Positions 1-9,006 of a DNA stretch of 27,314 nucleotides are shown here, piece after piece. The DNA comes from an uncultured Massilia sp. (GTDB lineage Bacteria; Pseudomonadota; Gammaproteobacteria; Burkholderiales; Burkholderiaceae), in NCBI GenBank assembly GCA_946481275.1, contig CAMLMV010000064.1, positions 1 through 27,314 of the forward strand, read 5' to 3'. The translations under genes and the position numbers were made by a program. The first letter of the stretch is position 1; the number at the start of each line of letters is the position of its first letter. The notes under the pieces are model-generated. The model searched no databases. It saw only the letters and a program-made list of their open reading frames with translations, and was not told where the DNA came from.

Positions 1-516
1 GAACTGCTGAACGATCCGAAGGAAGTGGCGGAACACGTGATGCTGATCGACCTGGCCCGCAACGACATCGGCCGCATCGCCACGACCGGCAGCGTCAAGG
101 TCACGGACCAGATGGTCATCGAGAAGTACTCGCACGTGCAGCACATCGTCTCCAACGTGGAAGGCACGCTCAAGGACGGCATGTCGAACCTGGACGTGCT
201 GCGCGCCACCTTCCCGGCCGGCACGCTGACCGGTGCCCCGAAAGTGCGCGCGATGGAAATCATCGACGAACTCGAGCCCGTGATGCGCGGCATCTACGGC
301 GGCGCCTGCGGCTACCTGTCGTTCGGCGGCGAGATGGACGTGGCGATCGCGATCCGCACCGGCGTGATCAAGGACGGCAACCTGTACGTGCAGGCGTCGG
401 CGGGCATCGTCGCGGATTCCATCCCCGAGATGGAATGGCTGGAAACGGAACACAAGGCGCGCGCCGTGCTGCGCGCGGCCGAGCAAGTGCAAGACGGACT
501 GGATGGGGAGATCTGA
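1..516 (+). CDS. trpE: Anthranilate synthase component I, C-terminal part (5' end outside window)
   Basis: The open frame runs in from the window edge, so only the last 171 residues are visible. TrpE converts chorismate plus ammonia (delivered by TrpG) to anthranilate, the first committed step of tryptophan synthesis in the cytoplasm. The visible part is the chorismate-binding domain: [12 protein letters not shown] near the start, the family signature [15 protein letters not shown] about half-way, [17 protein letters not shown], and the closing [17 protein letters not shown]. These identify it as an anthranilate synthase or a close paralogue such as PabB. The directly adjacent trpG and trpD decide for TrpE. 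The stop TGA is followed by a single C and then the trpG ATG, implying translational coupling. Any leader or attenuator lies upstream and cannot be seen. Confidence 0.96.
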   Translation, partial: ELLNDPKEVAEHVMLIDLARNDIGRIATTGSVKVTDQMVIEKYSHVQHIVSNVEGTLKDGMSNLDVLRATFPAGTLTGAPKVRAMEIIDELEPVMRGIYGGACGYLSFGGEMDVAIAIRTGVIKDGNLYVQASAGIVADSIPEMEWLETEHKARAVLRAAEQVQDGLDGEI

Positions 517-517
517 C

Positions 518-1087
<570 letters not shown>

Positions 1088-1105
1088 CCGACTGAAAGAC
1101 CTGCC

Positions 1106-2140
1106 ATGATCACCCCACAAGAAGCCCTCCTCCGCTGCATCGAGCACCGTGAAATCTTCCACGACGAGATGCTGCACCTGTTCCGGAAAATCATGTCCGG
1201 CGAAATCTCGCCGACGATGGTCGCCGCGCTGACCATGGGCCTGCGCGTGAAGAAGGAAACCATCGGCGAGATCACCGCCGCGGCGCAGGTGATGCGCGAG
1301 TTCTCCACCAAGGTCCCGATGGCCGACACGACGCACCTCGTCGACATCGTCGGCACCGGCGGCGACGGTGCGCACACCTTCAATATCTCGACCGCGTCGA
1401 TGTTCGTGGCCGCCGCCGCCGGCGCGCGCGTCGCGAAGCACGGCGGGCGCAGCGTGTCGTCGTCGTCCGGCAGCGCCGACGTCATCGAATCGCTGGGCGC
1501 GCACATCGACCTGAAGCCCGAGCAGATCGCCCAGTCGATCGCGCAGACGGGCATCGGCTTCATGTTCGCGCCGAACCACCACGCCGCCATGAAGAACGTC
1601 GCGGCCGTCCGGCGCGAGATGGGCGTGCGCAGCATCTTCAACATCCTCGGCCCGCTGACGAATCCGGCCGGCGCGCCGAACATCCTGATGGGCGTGTTCC
1701 ACCCGGACCTCGTCGGCATCCAGGTGCGCGTGCTGCAACGCCTCGGCGCCCAGCATGCGCTCGTCGTCTGGGGCCGCGACAACATGGACGAAGTCTCGCT
1801 CGGCGCCGGCACGATGGTCGGTGAACTGGTCAATGGCGAAATCCGTGAATACGAGATCCATCCGGAAGACTACGGCCTCGCGATGATCGCCAGCCGCAAC
1901 CTGAAGGTGGCCGACGCAACCGAATCGAAGGCCCGCATCATGGAAGCGCTGCGCGGCGAGCCGGGTCCGGCGCACGACATCGTGGCGCTGAACGCGGGCA
2001 CGGCGCTGTACGCGGCCGGCGTGGCGGCGTCCATCGAGGACGGCCTGCAGCGCGCGCGCACCGCCATCGCATCGGGCGCGGCGCTGGCGAAGCTCGACCA
2101 GTTCGTGAGCGTCACGCGAGCGCTCGGCGCGGCGGGCTGA
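1106..2140 (+). CDS. trpD: Anthranilate phosphoribosyltransferase
   Basis: A 344-residue protein of normal family length that joins anthranilate to phosphoribosyl pyrophosphate to give phosphoribosyl-anthranilate. The PRPP-binding loop GTGGDG is at residues 83-88 with NISTAS just after it, and the second signature [16 protein letters not shown] starts at Lys111. Downstream, [31 protein letters not shown] is the classical anthranilate-site segment. The start ATG follows trpG by 18 bases. The stop is separated by a single C from the ATG of the next gene, a LysE-type exporter, so the two are likely translated in a coupled way. No unusual residues were seen. Confidence 0.97.
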   Translation: MITPQEALLRCIEHREIFHDEMLHLFRKIMSGEISPTMVAALTMGLRVKKETIGEITAAAQVMREFSTKVPMADTTHLVDIVGTGGDGAHTFNISTASMFVAAAAGARVAKHGGRSVSSSSGSADVIESLGAHIDLKPEQIAQSIAQTGIGFMFAPNHHAAMKNVAAVRREMGVRSIFNILGPLTNPAGAPNILMGVFHPDLVGIQVRVLQRLGAQHALVVWGRDNMDEVSLGAGTMVGELVNGEIREYEIHPEDYGLAMIASRNLKVADATESKARIMEALRGEPGPAHDIVALNAGTALYAAGVAASIEDGLQRARTAIASGAALAKLDQFVSVTRALGAAG

Positions 2141-2141
2141 C

Positions 2142-2780
2142 ATGTTCGGCATCCACGATCTCGCGCTGTTCGTGGTGTCCGGCCTGCTGCTGAACATCAT
2201 GCCGGGCCCGGATTCGCTGCTCATCATGACGCGCAGCGCGACGCAGGGCTGGCGCGCCGGCAGCGCCGCGGCCCTCGGCATCGGCACGGGCACGTTCGTG
2301 CACATCTTCGCCGCGGCCCTCGGCCTGTCGGCGATCCTGGCCACGTCGGCCGCCGCGTTCACCGTCGTCAAGCTGGCGGGCGCCGCGTACATCCTGTACC
2401 TGGCCGTCGGCATGCTGCTCAGTAAGCGCGGCGACGGTGGCGAGCCAACGGCACCCGCACTCGCCCCGCTGCCCCTGCGCCGCATCTATGCGCAAGGCAT
2501 CCTGACGAACGTGCTGAACCCGAAGGTGGCGCTGTTCTTCCTCGCCTTCGTCCCGCAATTCATCGATGCGAACGCGCCGCACAAGGCGGTTGCCTTCCTG
2601 ATCCTCGGCGCCATCTTCAACATCAACGGCATGTTGTGGTGCCATGCACTGGCGCTGTTCACCGCGCAGGCGCGTGCCCGTCTGAAACTGAATCCCGCCG
2701 TCACCTTGTGGCTCAACCGCGCCACGGGCGGCCTGTTCGTCTGGCTCGGCGTCAAGCTGGCGCTGGCGAAACAACACTGA
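2142..2780 (+). CDS. LysE/RhtB-family amino-acid exporter within the trp operon
   Basis: A 212-residue inner-membrane protein of the LysE/RhtB translocator family, which exports amino acids or related small molecules. Seen in the sequence: an N-terminal hydrophobic span, the family signature [15 protein letters not shown] at about residues 18-32, then further hydrophobic segments at about 40-60, 65-85, 115-135, 145-170 and 185-208, compatible with six spans. [20 protein letters not shown] is the second family landmark. Its ATG lies one base after the trpD stop, and trpC starts eight bases after its own stop, so it is embedded in the tryptophan operon. This suggests, as inference, export of tryptophan, a pathway intermediate or a related metabolite. 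The substrate cannot be read from the sequence. Confidence 0.9.
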   Translation: MFGIHDLALFVVSGLLLNIMPGPDSLLIMTRSATQGWRAGSAAALGIGTGTFVHIFAAALGLSAILATSAAAFTVVKLAGAAYILYLAVGMLLSKRGDGGEPTAPALAPLPLRRIYAQGILTNVLNPKVALFFLAFVPQFIDANAPHKAVAFLILGAIFNINGMLWCHALALFTAQARARLKLNPAVTLWLNRATGGLFVWLGVKLALAKQH

Positions 2781-2788
2781 ATACCATC

Positions 2789-3589
2789 ATGTCCGATATC
2801 CTGAACAAGATCCTCGACGTCAAAGCCACCGAAGTCGCCGCGGCGAAACAGCAGCGCGATTTCAACAGCCTGCGCCGCGACGTCGAAAGCGATGCCGCCC
2901 TGCGCGCCGACCTGCGCGGCTTCGAAGCGAGCCTGCGCCGCAGCATAGCCGCGGGCCGCGCCGGCGTGATCGCCGAAGTGAAAAAGGCGTCGCCGTCGAA
3001 AGGCGTGATCCGCGCCGACTTCCGTCCGGCCGAGATCGCCCGGAGCTATGCCGCGGGCGGCGCATCCTGCCTGTCCGTCCTGACCGACGTGCAATTCTTC
3101 CAGGGCTCGCCCGAGTACCTGAAGCAGGCGCGCGCCGCGTGCGACCTGCCCGTGATCCGCAAGGATTTCATCATCGACCCGTACCAGGTGGTCGAGGCCC
3201 GCGCGATGGGTGCGGACGCGATCCTCCTGATCGTCGCTGCGCTGGATCATGGACTGATGGCCGACCTGGAAGCATGTGCCCAGGAACTCGGCATGGACGT
3301 GCTGGTCGAAGTCCATGACGGCGACGAACTGGATGCGGCCCTGAAGCTCAAGACGCGCCTGCTGGGCATCAACAACCGCAACCTGCGCACCTTCGAGGTC
3401 ACGCTCGACACGACCATCGGCCTGCTGCCGCGCATTCCGGCGGAGCGCCTCGTGGTCACGGAGTCCGCGATCCTCGCGCCCGCCGACGTCAAGCGCATGC
3501 GCGACGCCAACGTGCATGCGTTCCTGGTGGGCGAAGCGTTCATGCGCGCGCCCGATCCCGGCACGGAACTCAAGCGCTTATTCGACTGA
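2789..3589 (+). CDS. trpC: Indole-3-glycerol phosphate synthase
   Basis: A 266-residue TIM-barrel enzyme that closes the ring of carboxyphenylamino-deoxyribulose phosphate to indole-3-glycerol phosphate. Recognisable segments: [16 protein letters not shown] at the start, the active-site [12 protein letters not shown] at about residues 63-74, [38 protein letters not shown] and LVVTESAI. It is monofunctional: no TrpF domain is fused and no trpF lies in the window. I chose ATG 2789 because it begins the conserved N-terminus; the frame is open further upstream but only through the end of the exporter gene. The stop and the next ATG again have the TGA-C-ATG form. Confidence 0.97.
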   Translation: MSDILNKILDVKATEVAAAKQQRDFNSLRRDVESDAALRADLRGFEASLRRSIAAGRAGVIAEVKKASPSKGVIRADFRPAEIARSYAAGGASCLSVLTDVQFFQGSPEYLKQARAACDLPVIRKDFIIDPYQVVEARAMGADAILLIVAALDHGLMADLEACAQELGMDVLVEVHDGDELDAALKLKTRLLGINNRNLRTFEVTLDTTIGLLPRIPAERLVVTESAILAPADVKRMRDANVHAFLVGEAFMRAPDPGTELKRLFD

Positions 3590-3590
3590 C

Positions 3591-4055
3591 ATGGACACGA
3601 TCATCCGCCCAGGCCTCGTTCTCATCACATTGATCGCAGGCTTGAGCGGATGCTCGGGCGTCAGGACGGCTACCGAGGCCGTCACCGCGCGCATCTTCCA
3701 TCCAACCTCACCGACAGCGCCCTCGCCCCCTGGCCTGGACGACTACAAGACCCAGGTCGCGCACCACGTGGCCGACCACAATCCCGAACGCACCTACACG
3801 GGCACCCTGCCGCCCATGCTGCCGGCCATCGTCGTGCTCGAGATCACGGTCGACCGCGACGGCCAGCTGGCGGACGTGGCCGTGCAACGTTCGCGTAACG
3901 CGGATGCGTCCGCGATCGCGCTGGCGTCCGTGCGGCGCAGTTCGCCGCTGCCGCCTCCGCCGGCGGGCAGGCTCACGTTCTCCGAGACCTTTTTGTTCGC
4001 GGACAGCGAGCGGTACCAGTTGCGCAGCCTGGCGGGGCCGCAGGCGTCGGAATAA
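3591..4055 (+). CDS. Small lipoprotein with TonB C-terminal-like domain
   Basis: A 154-residue protein with a lipoprotein signal: a hydrophobic stretch and the lipobox LSGC with Cys21 as the lipidation site. A Pro/Ser/Thr-rich linker follows (about residues 35-50). Residues about 75-145 resemble the TonB C-terminal fold: a strand-forming AIVVLEITVDRDGQLADVAV, an Ala-rich helix, a Pro-rich turn and a closing strand (LTFSETFLF). It lacks the N-terminal cytoplasmic anchor of a true TonB, so it is unlikely to be the energy transducer itself. Its ATG lies one base after the trpC stop, so it may be co-expressed with the trp genes. The stop is followed by a short inverted repeat (GCATTG/CAATGC, 4056-4073). 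Function unknown. Confidence 0.72.
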   Translation: MDTIIRPGLVLITLIAGLSGCSGVRTATEAVTARIFHPTSPTAPSPPGLDDYKTQVAHHVADHNPERTYTGTLPPMLPAIVVLEITVDRDGQLADVAVQRSRNADASAIALASVRRSSPLPPPPAGRLTFSETFLFADSERYQLRSLAGPQASE

Positions 4056-4106
4056 GCATTGCCATGACAATGCGCCTCGGGTGCGCCTGCTCTGCAATAT
4101 TCCATC

Positions 4107-4112
4107 TATAAT
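4107..4112 (+). promoter_or_regulatory. Candidate -10 box before the hydrolase/kinase pair
   Basis: A perfect TATAAT lies in the 87-base gap between the lipoprotein gene and the RsbQ-like gene. This gap is notably more AT-rich than its surroundings. A start of transcription near 4119 would leave a leader of about 24 bases. No good -35 hexamer stands 17 bases upstream, so the promoter may be weak or activator-dependent. Confidence 0.4.
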
Positions 4113-4142
4113 CCTGCGTTACATTTTATACATTTGATAATC

Positions 4143-4949
4143 ATGTCGAAAGTTCAGCGCAGGAATAACGTCCGGGTGGCCGGCACCGGCCCGGCGACGA
4201 TGGTGTTTGCCCACGGCTTCGGCTGCGACCAGACCATGTGGCGGTTCCTGGCGCCGGCCTATGAGGATCGCTTCCGCACGATCGCGTTCGACCTGGTCGG
4301 CAGCGGTGGTTCCGACCTGTCCGCGTACGACCGCGACAAGTACGGCACCCTGCACGGCTACGCGGACGACCTGATCGAAATCGTCGACGAATGCGCGACC
4401 GGTCCCGTCATCTTCGTCGGCCATTCCGTCAGCACGATGATCGGCCTGCTGGCCACGATCAAGGCGCCGGAAAAATTCGTCGCGCAGGTCATGGTGGGCC
4501 CGTCGCCCTGCTACATCAACGACGGCGACTACATCGGCGGGTTCAGCCGGGACGACATCGACGAGCTGCTCGAGACAATGGACGCCAACTACCTCGGCTG
4601 GTCCAGCAGCCTGGCGCCCGCGATCATGGGCGTGCCCGACCGTCCCGAACTGCGCGCGGAGCTCACGGAGAGCTTCTGCCGCAACGATCCCGAGATCGCC
4701 AAGCACTTCGCCCGCGTGACGTTCCTGTCCGACCACCGCGCGGACGTGCCCCACTCGACCGTGCCGGCGCTGATCCTGCAATGCAGCGACGACCTCGTGG
4801 CGCCCCGTGCCGTCGGGGACTTCCTGCACCGGCACCTGCCGGACAGCGTCCTGCACGTCATCGAGAACGTCGGCCACTGCCCCCACATGAGCGCGCCCAC
4901 GGAAAGCTCGCGCGCCATCGACAACTTCCTCGCGCACGCCCTGCGCTGA
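4143..4949 (+). CDS. RsbQ-like alpha/beta hydrolase (partner of the PAS kinase)
   Basis: A 268-residue cytoplasmic alpha/beta hydrolase without signal peptide, matching the RsbQ/KAI2 type in length and layout. The oxyanion region is HGFGCDQTMWR. The catalytic triad reads Ser95 in VGHSVSTMIG, Asp217 in QCSDDLVAP and His245 in ENVGHCPHM. The segment FDLVGSGGSDLSAY after strand 4 is also typical of RsbQ. In Bacillus subtilis, RsbQ hydrolyses or binds an unknown small hydrophobic ligand and signals through the PAS domain of the phosphatase RsbP. Here the next gene, starting six bases after this stop, encodes a PAS-histidine kinase, which supports an equivalent sensing role (inference). ATG 4143 was chosen because it starts the conserved region; no clear ribosome-binding site precedes it. 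Confidence 0.87.
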   Translation: MSKVQRRNNVRVAGTGPATMVFAHGFGCDQTMWRFLAPAYEDRFRTIAFDLVGSGGSDLSAYDRDKYGTLHGYADDLIEIVDECATGPVIFVGHSVSTMIGLLATIKAPEKFVAQVMVGPSPCYINDGDYIGGFSRDDIDELLETMDANYLGWSSSLAPAIMGVPDRPELRAELTESFCRNDPEIAKHFARVTFLSDHRADVPHSTVPALILQCSDDLVAPRAVGDFLHRHLPDSVLHVIENVGHCPHMSAPTESSRAIDNFLAHALR

Positions 4950-4954
4950 CATCC

Positions 4955-6514
4955 GTGCCGACCGCGCCGTCCGGCGACATCCTGTTCGACCACGCCGCCT
5001 GCGCGCTGCTGCTGACGGCGGCGGACGGCGTGATCCTGAAGGCGAACAGCATGGCGTGCACGTGGCTCGGCTATGCGGAGGAGGAACTCGTCGGCAAGGT
5101 GCGCATGCAGGACCTGTTGCCGGTCGGCGCCCGCCTGTTCTACCACACGCATTGCCAGCCGATCCTGCAGGTGCAGGGCTCCGTGGCCGAAATCCAGGTC
5201 GACCTGCGCAACAAGCGCCAGGAGCGCATCCCCGTGCTGATCAACATCAGCCGCCGCCAGGAAGCGGACGGCATGATCGACCACTGGGCCCTGTTCAAGG
5301 CATCCGACCGGCGTGCCTACGAGCGCGAACTGCTGGCGGCCCGCAAGGCGGCGGAAGCGGCGCTGGACGCGCGCCGCAGCGCCGAGGCGGAACTGAAGAA
5401 ACTGAATGCGCAGCTGTCGGCCGCGGACCGGCGCAAGGACGAATTCCTCGCGACGCTGTCGCATGAACTGCGCAATCCGCTCGCGCCGATGCGCAGCGCG
5501 CTCGACGTCCTCAAGCTGAAGTTCGGCCAGGGCACGGACAACCGCCTGCTGCAGGCGTTCGACCGGCAGCTGCGCCACATGACGCGCCTCGTCGACGACC
5601 TGATGGAAGTCTCGCGCATCACGCAGGGACGCATGCAGCTGCAGCGCGCGCCGGTGGAACTGTCGGCCCTCGTGCACGGCGCGGCGCACGACCTCGCCGC
5701 GACGATGGAGGCGGCGCGTCACACGCTGCGCGTGTCCATCGCCGAGCCGCCCGTCATCGTGGACGGCGATGCGACGCGGCTCGCGCAGGTCGTCATCAAC
5801 CTGCTCACCAACGCGGCCAAGTACACCCCGGAAGGCGGCACGATCGAACTGCGCCTGTCGTGCAACGACGGCACGGCCGAGATCAGCGTGCGCGACAACG
5901 GCATCGGCCTGCCCGCGTCGGCCCTCGCCACCGTCTTCGACATGTTCTCGCAACTGGAACCTGCGCTGGAGCGCTCGAAAGGCGGCCTCGGGATCGGGCT
6001 GGCGCTCGTACGCGGCATCGTCGAACTGCACGGCGGCAGCGTGCATGCGGACAGCCCGGGACCGGGCCTCGGCAGCACGTTCACGATCCGGCTGCCGCTG
6101 GCGCAAGGCAGCGTGTGCGCCCCCTCTTCACCGGCGCCGGCCGGCACGGCGGCGCCGGCCCAGCTGCGCGTCCTCGTCGTCGACGACAACGAGGATGCCG
6201 CCGAGACGCTGGCGATGACGCTGGAACTGCATGGCTGCGAGGTGAGGACGGCGGCGACGGCGACCCGCGCGCTGGAGATGCTGCCCGGCTTTGCGCCGGC
6301 CGTGGCCCTGCTCGACATCGGCCTGCCGGACATGAACGGCTACGAACTGGCGCGCCGGATGCGCCAGCTGCCCGCGGGGGCGGGCATCACGCTGGTTGCG
6401 ACGACCGGCTGGGGCCAGCAGAAGGACCGCGAGCGGGCGTTCGCGGCCGGGTTCGATCATCACCTCACCAAGCCGATCGATTTCGACCTGCTGCGGTCGT
6501 ATTTACCCCGTTAG
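4955..6514 (+). CDS. PAS-domain hybrid histidine kinase with C-terminal receiver
   Basis: A 519-residue soluble kinase starting with GTG six bases after the hydrolase stop; no ATG is available before the PAS domain. Order of domains: PAS (about 8-118, with LFYHTHCQPILQVQGSVAEI and IPVLINISRR), a coiled-coil Ala/Glu/Arg linker (about 118-158), the HisKA domain with phospho-acceptor His170 in LSHELRNPLAP, and HATPase_c with NLLTNAAKYTPEGG (N box), DNGIGLP (G1) and GGLGIGLALVRGIVELHGG (G2). A receiver domain from about residue 404 has acidic Asp410/Asp411, phospho-acceptor Asp454 in LLDIGLPDMNGYE, and Lys506 in LTKPID. There are no transmembrane segments, so the signal is sensed in the cytoplasm, probably through the neighbouring hydrolase. 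No separate DNA-binding output lies nearby. The final codon overlaps the stop of the opposing M61 gene. Confidence 0.93.
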   Translation: MPTAPSGDILFDHAACALLLTAADGVILKANSMACTWLGYAEEELVGKVRMQDLLPVGARLFYHTHCQPILQVQGSVAEIQVDLRNKRQERIPVLINISRRQEADGMIDHWALFKASDRRAYERELLAARKAAEAALDARRSAEAELKKLNAQLSAADRRKDEFLATLSHELRNPLAPMRSALDVLKLKFGQGTDNRLLQAFDRQLRHMTRLVDDLMEVSRITQGRMQLQRAPVELSALVHGAAHDLAATMEAARHTLRVSIAEPPVIVDGDATRLAQVVINLLTNAAKYTPEGGTIELRLSCNDGTAEISVRDNGIGLPASALATVFDMFSQLEPALERSKGGLGIGLALVRGIVELHGGSVHADSPGPGLGSTFTIRLPLAQGSVCAPSSPAPAGTAAPAQLRVLVVDDNEDAAETLAMTLELHGCEVRTAATATRALEMLPGFAPAVALLDIGLPDMNGYELARRMRQLPAGAGITLVATTGWGQQKDRERAFAAGFDHHLTKPIDFDLLRSYLPR

Positions 6515-8331
6515 CTCGCGCTCGGCCGCTTTACCACCGGCCCCTTGCGCGTGCCCGGCGCCACCGAGATCTGCACGCACGGCACGCGGTCGCCCTGCAG
6601 GGTGACGTCGAACGCCATCAGCTCGTCGCGCCGGAACGCGTGCACGGTTACCGTGTCGCCCACGCGGTAGCGCGCGAACAGCTGGTCCAGGTTGGACGGA
6701 TTGCCGTTCACGCGCAGGTTATCCACGGCGATCAGGACGTCGCCGGCCGACAGGCCCGCCTGGTGCGCCGCGCCGCCTTCGTGCACCTGCGTCAGCTTGA
6801 CGCCGGCCGCGTCGCGGCCGATGCCCGCGTCCAGCGACGGCCTGGCGTTCTTGCGTTCTTCCGTCACCTTCACGCTGAACGGCGCGTACAGCTTGGCCAG
6901 CGGGATGTCTTCCGTGCCGCGGATGTAGCGGTCGAAGATCGACTTCAACCGCACGCCGCTCGCTTCGTCGAACAGGCTTTCGACCTCCTGCTCCGTCACG
7001 CCGCGTGCGCCACCTTTGTAGAAATCGCGGCCATAGCGGTCCCACAGCGCGAGCATGATGTCGTCCAGCGACTTCGCGCCTTCCGTCTTCGCACGGATCG
7101 TCAGGTCGAACGCGAGGCCGACCAGCGAACCCTTGGTGTAATAGCTGATGATGGCGTTCGGCGCGTTCTCGTCCTGGCGGTAGTACTTGCTCCAGGCGTC
7201 GAAGCTGGAATCGGCGATGCTCTGCTTCGTGCGGCCCGTGCCGCGCAGGACGCTGCCGACGGTCTTGCCGAGCAGCTTGAGGTACGTGGCCTCGCTGATG
7301 ATCCCGCTGCGCACGAGCATCAGGTCGTCGTAATAGCTGGTGAAGCCCTCGAACAGCCAGAGAAGCGGCGTGTAGTTCTCGACCTGCAGGTCGTACGGCG
7401 CGAACACGGCCGGCTTGATGCGCTTGACGTTCCAGGTGTGGAAGTATTCGTGGCTGCACAGGCCCAGGAACTTGATGTAACCCTCGTTCGGCTCGGCCGT
7501 CTTCGGTGCGGCCGTCGACGGCAGGTCGGTGCGCGAGCAGATCAGCGCCGTCGACGCGCGGTGTTCCAGGCCGCCGTAGCCGTCGCCGACGACCATCGTC
7601 AGGAACACGTAGCGGTCCATCGGCGCCTTCTTCGTCTTCGGCTCGAAGAACGCGATCTGGGTTTCGCAGATGGCTTTCAGGTCTTTTTCGAGACGCGCCA
7701 TATCGAGGTTCGGCACGCGGCCCGTGATGACGATGTCGTGGCGCACGCCGTGCGCCGTAAAACCGCCCAGCGCGAAATCGCCCATCTCGACGGGGTGGTC
7801 GATCAGTTCATCGTAGTCGCCCGCGGCATAGGTGCCGAAGCCGTAGCGCTTTGCACCCGCTTCCGGCAGCGCCGTGGCCACGCGCCACGTGCGGGCGGCC
7901 GGGTCGGCGGGGCGCTGGATGTCGACCTGGTGCGGCCGCGTCTCCTGGCCCACCACGCGCAGGAACACGCTCGTGCCGTTGAAGAAGCCGTGGGTCTGGT
8001 CCAGGTGGGCGGCGCGCACCGACAGGTCCCACGCATACACCTCGTAATGCAGCGTCAGCGGCCCGGCGACGGGCGCGGCCTGCCAGCTATGCTTGTCCAG
8101 CTTCGCCAGGCGGACAGCCGCACCGCCCGCTTCGGCGCGGATGCGCACGATGTTGCGGGCGAACTCGCGGATCATGTAGCTGCCCGGAATCCAGGCCGGC
8201 AGCGCGAACACCTGCCCGTCCGGATGCGGCTCCGCCACGGTCACGGTGACGTTGAACAGGTGCCCGGCCAGGTCTTTCGGGACGATGGTGTACTGGATGG
8301 CCGGCGGCTGCTTCTGGGGTGCTTTTTTCAT
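6511..8331 (-). CDS. M61-family metallopeptidase (glycyl aminopeptidase type) with PDZ domain
   Basis: A 606-residue zinc peptidase. The N-terminal beta domain (about 10-200) contains the family segment ALPAWIPGSYMIREFARNI. The zinc site is His294-Glu295-x-x-His298 in CSHEYFHTWNVKRIKP, with the third ligand Glu328 in LLWLFEGFTSYYDD. A PDZ domain occupies about 500-585 (DAAGVKLTQVHEGGAAHQAGLSAGD is its opening). M61 enzymes cleave N-terminal Gly or Ala residues. No signal peptide is visible: the N-terminus is Lys/Pro/Gln-rich. I used ATG 8331 rather than the upstream start at 8355, because the residues between match nothing. The gene converges on the kinase gene and the two stop codons overlap within TTAG. 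Confidence 0.93.
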   Translation of the reverse strand: MKKAPQKQPPAIQYTIVPKDLAGHLFNVTVTVAEPHPDGQVFALPAWIPGSYMIREFARNIVRIRAEAGGAAVRLAKLDKHSWQAAPVAGPLTLHYEVYAWDLSVRAAHLDQTHGFFNGTSVFLRVVGQETRPHQVDIQRPADPAARTWRVATALPEAGAKRYGFGTYAAGDYDELIDHPVEMGDFALGGFTAHGVRHDIVITGRVPNLDMARLEKDLKAICETQIAFFEPKTKKAPMDRYVFLTMVVGDGYGGLEHRASTALICSRTDLPSTAAPKTAEPNEGYIKFLGLCSHEYFHTWNVKRIKPAVFAPYDLQVENYTPLLWLFEGFTSYYDDLMLVRSGIISEATYLKLLGKTVGSVLRGTGRTKQSIADSSFDAWSKYYRQDENAPNAIISYYTKGSLVGLAFDLTIRAKTEGAKSLDDIMLALWDRYGRDFYKGGARGVTEQEVESLFDEASGVRLKSIFDRYIRGTEDIPLAKLYAPFSVKVTEERKNARPSLDAGIGRDAAGVKLTQVHEGGAAHQAGLSAGDVLIAVDNLRVNGNPSNLDQLFARYRVGDTVTVHAFRRDELMAFDVTLQGDRVPCVQISVAPGTRKGPVVKRPSAS

Positions 8332-8409
8332 ATGACGTGAACAATCTCTCTCCAATGCGCCGTAGTGTAACGGGATTTTTCAAGAAATAGCATGTTCACA
8401 CGGTTGGGA

Positions 8410-9006
8410 TCACGCTCCCGTCAGGTCGGCCGGCAGGTCGATGTCGCGAAAAATCCCGGGGTCGTCGACCGGTACTTCGGTCACGGGAAACGTCTGCAAC
8501 AGACGTCGAGCACCTGCGTCACCGCTTAACGCCAGCAGCGCATCCAGGTGGACGGCGCCGAAACCGACCGGATTGCCCCGCCGCTCCTTCATGACTGGCG
8601 CCGCGATGCCCGCGCCGGCCGCCAGCGCGTCCGCGAGGCGGCGCAGCGTGTCCGGCTCCACGAAGGGCATGTCGCCCAGTGCCACGAGCCAGGCCTGCGG
8701 CTGCAGTGCCAGCGAATGGCGGATGGCGTGCGTGAGCGAGGCCGCCATGCCGCTGTCGGCATCCGGGCACACGGTCACGTCGCACCCGAGCGCGGCCAGC
8801 CGCGCGGCCACCCCGGCGTCAAGCGGCGGCACGACGGCGACGACCTGCGGGACAACGGCCAGCAGCTTGCGCGCGCTGGCCACGACGACGGGTTCGCCGG
8901 CCAGCGGCTGCAGCAGCTTGTTGCGCTGCCCGGCCGGATCGAAGCGGCGCCCCCGGCCGGCGGCCAGCAGAAGGCCGACAACATGCGCGACCGGGGACAC
9001 GCTCAC
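8410..9006 (-). CDS. MobA-like nucleotidyltransferase (molybdenum cofactor cytidylyl/guanylyltransferase type)
   Basis: A 198-residue protein with the nucleotidyltransferase fold of MobA/MocA. It has the nucleotide loop GLLLAAGRGRRFDP near the N-terminus, a Lys-Leu-Leu segment after it, the metal-binding GDMPFVEPDTL near the middle, and RRGNPVGFG, which is typical of MocA and YgfJ. MocA transfers CMP to molybdopterin to form the cofactor used by xanthine-dehydrogenase-type enzymes. Start GTG 9006 overlaps the stop of the iorB-like gene (GTGA), indicating translational coupling; a second GTG lies six bases on. The coupling strongly suggests that it makes or loads the cofactor for the upstream IorAB-like enzyme. 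That link is an inference. Confidence 0.85.
   Translation of the reverse strand: MSVSPVAHVVGLLLAAGRGRRFDPAGQRNKLLQPLAGEPVVVASARKLLAVVPQVVAVVPPLDAGVAARLAALGCDVTVCPDADSGMAASLTHAIRHSLALQPQAWLVALGDMPFVEPDTLRRLADALAAGAGIAAPVMKERRGNPVGFGAVHLDALLALSGDAGARRLLQTFPVTEVPVDDPGIFRDIDLPADLTGA

Noticed and set aside
3591..4055. Calling the lipoprotein TonB
   Set aside because: It has a lipobox in place of a TonB membrane anchor, and no exbB or exbD nearby.
5860..8340. An 826-residue plus-strand open frame
   Set aside because: Antisense to the M61 peptidase and out of frame in the kinase; low-complexity Arg/Ala/His composition.
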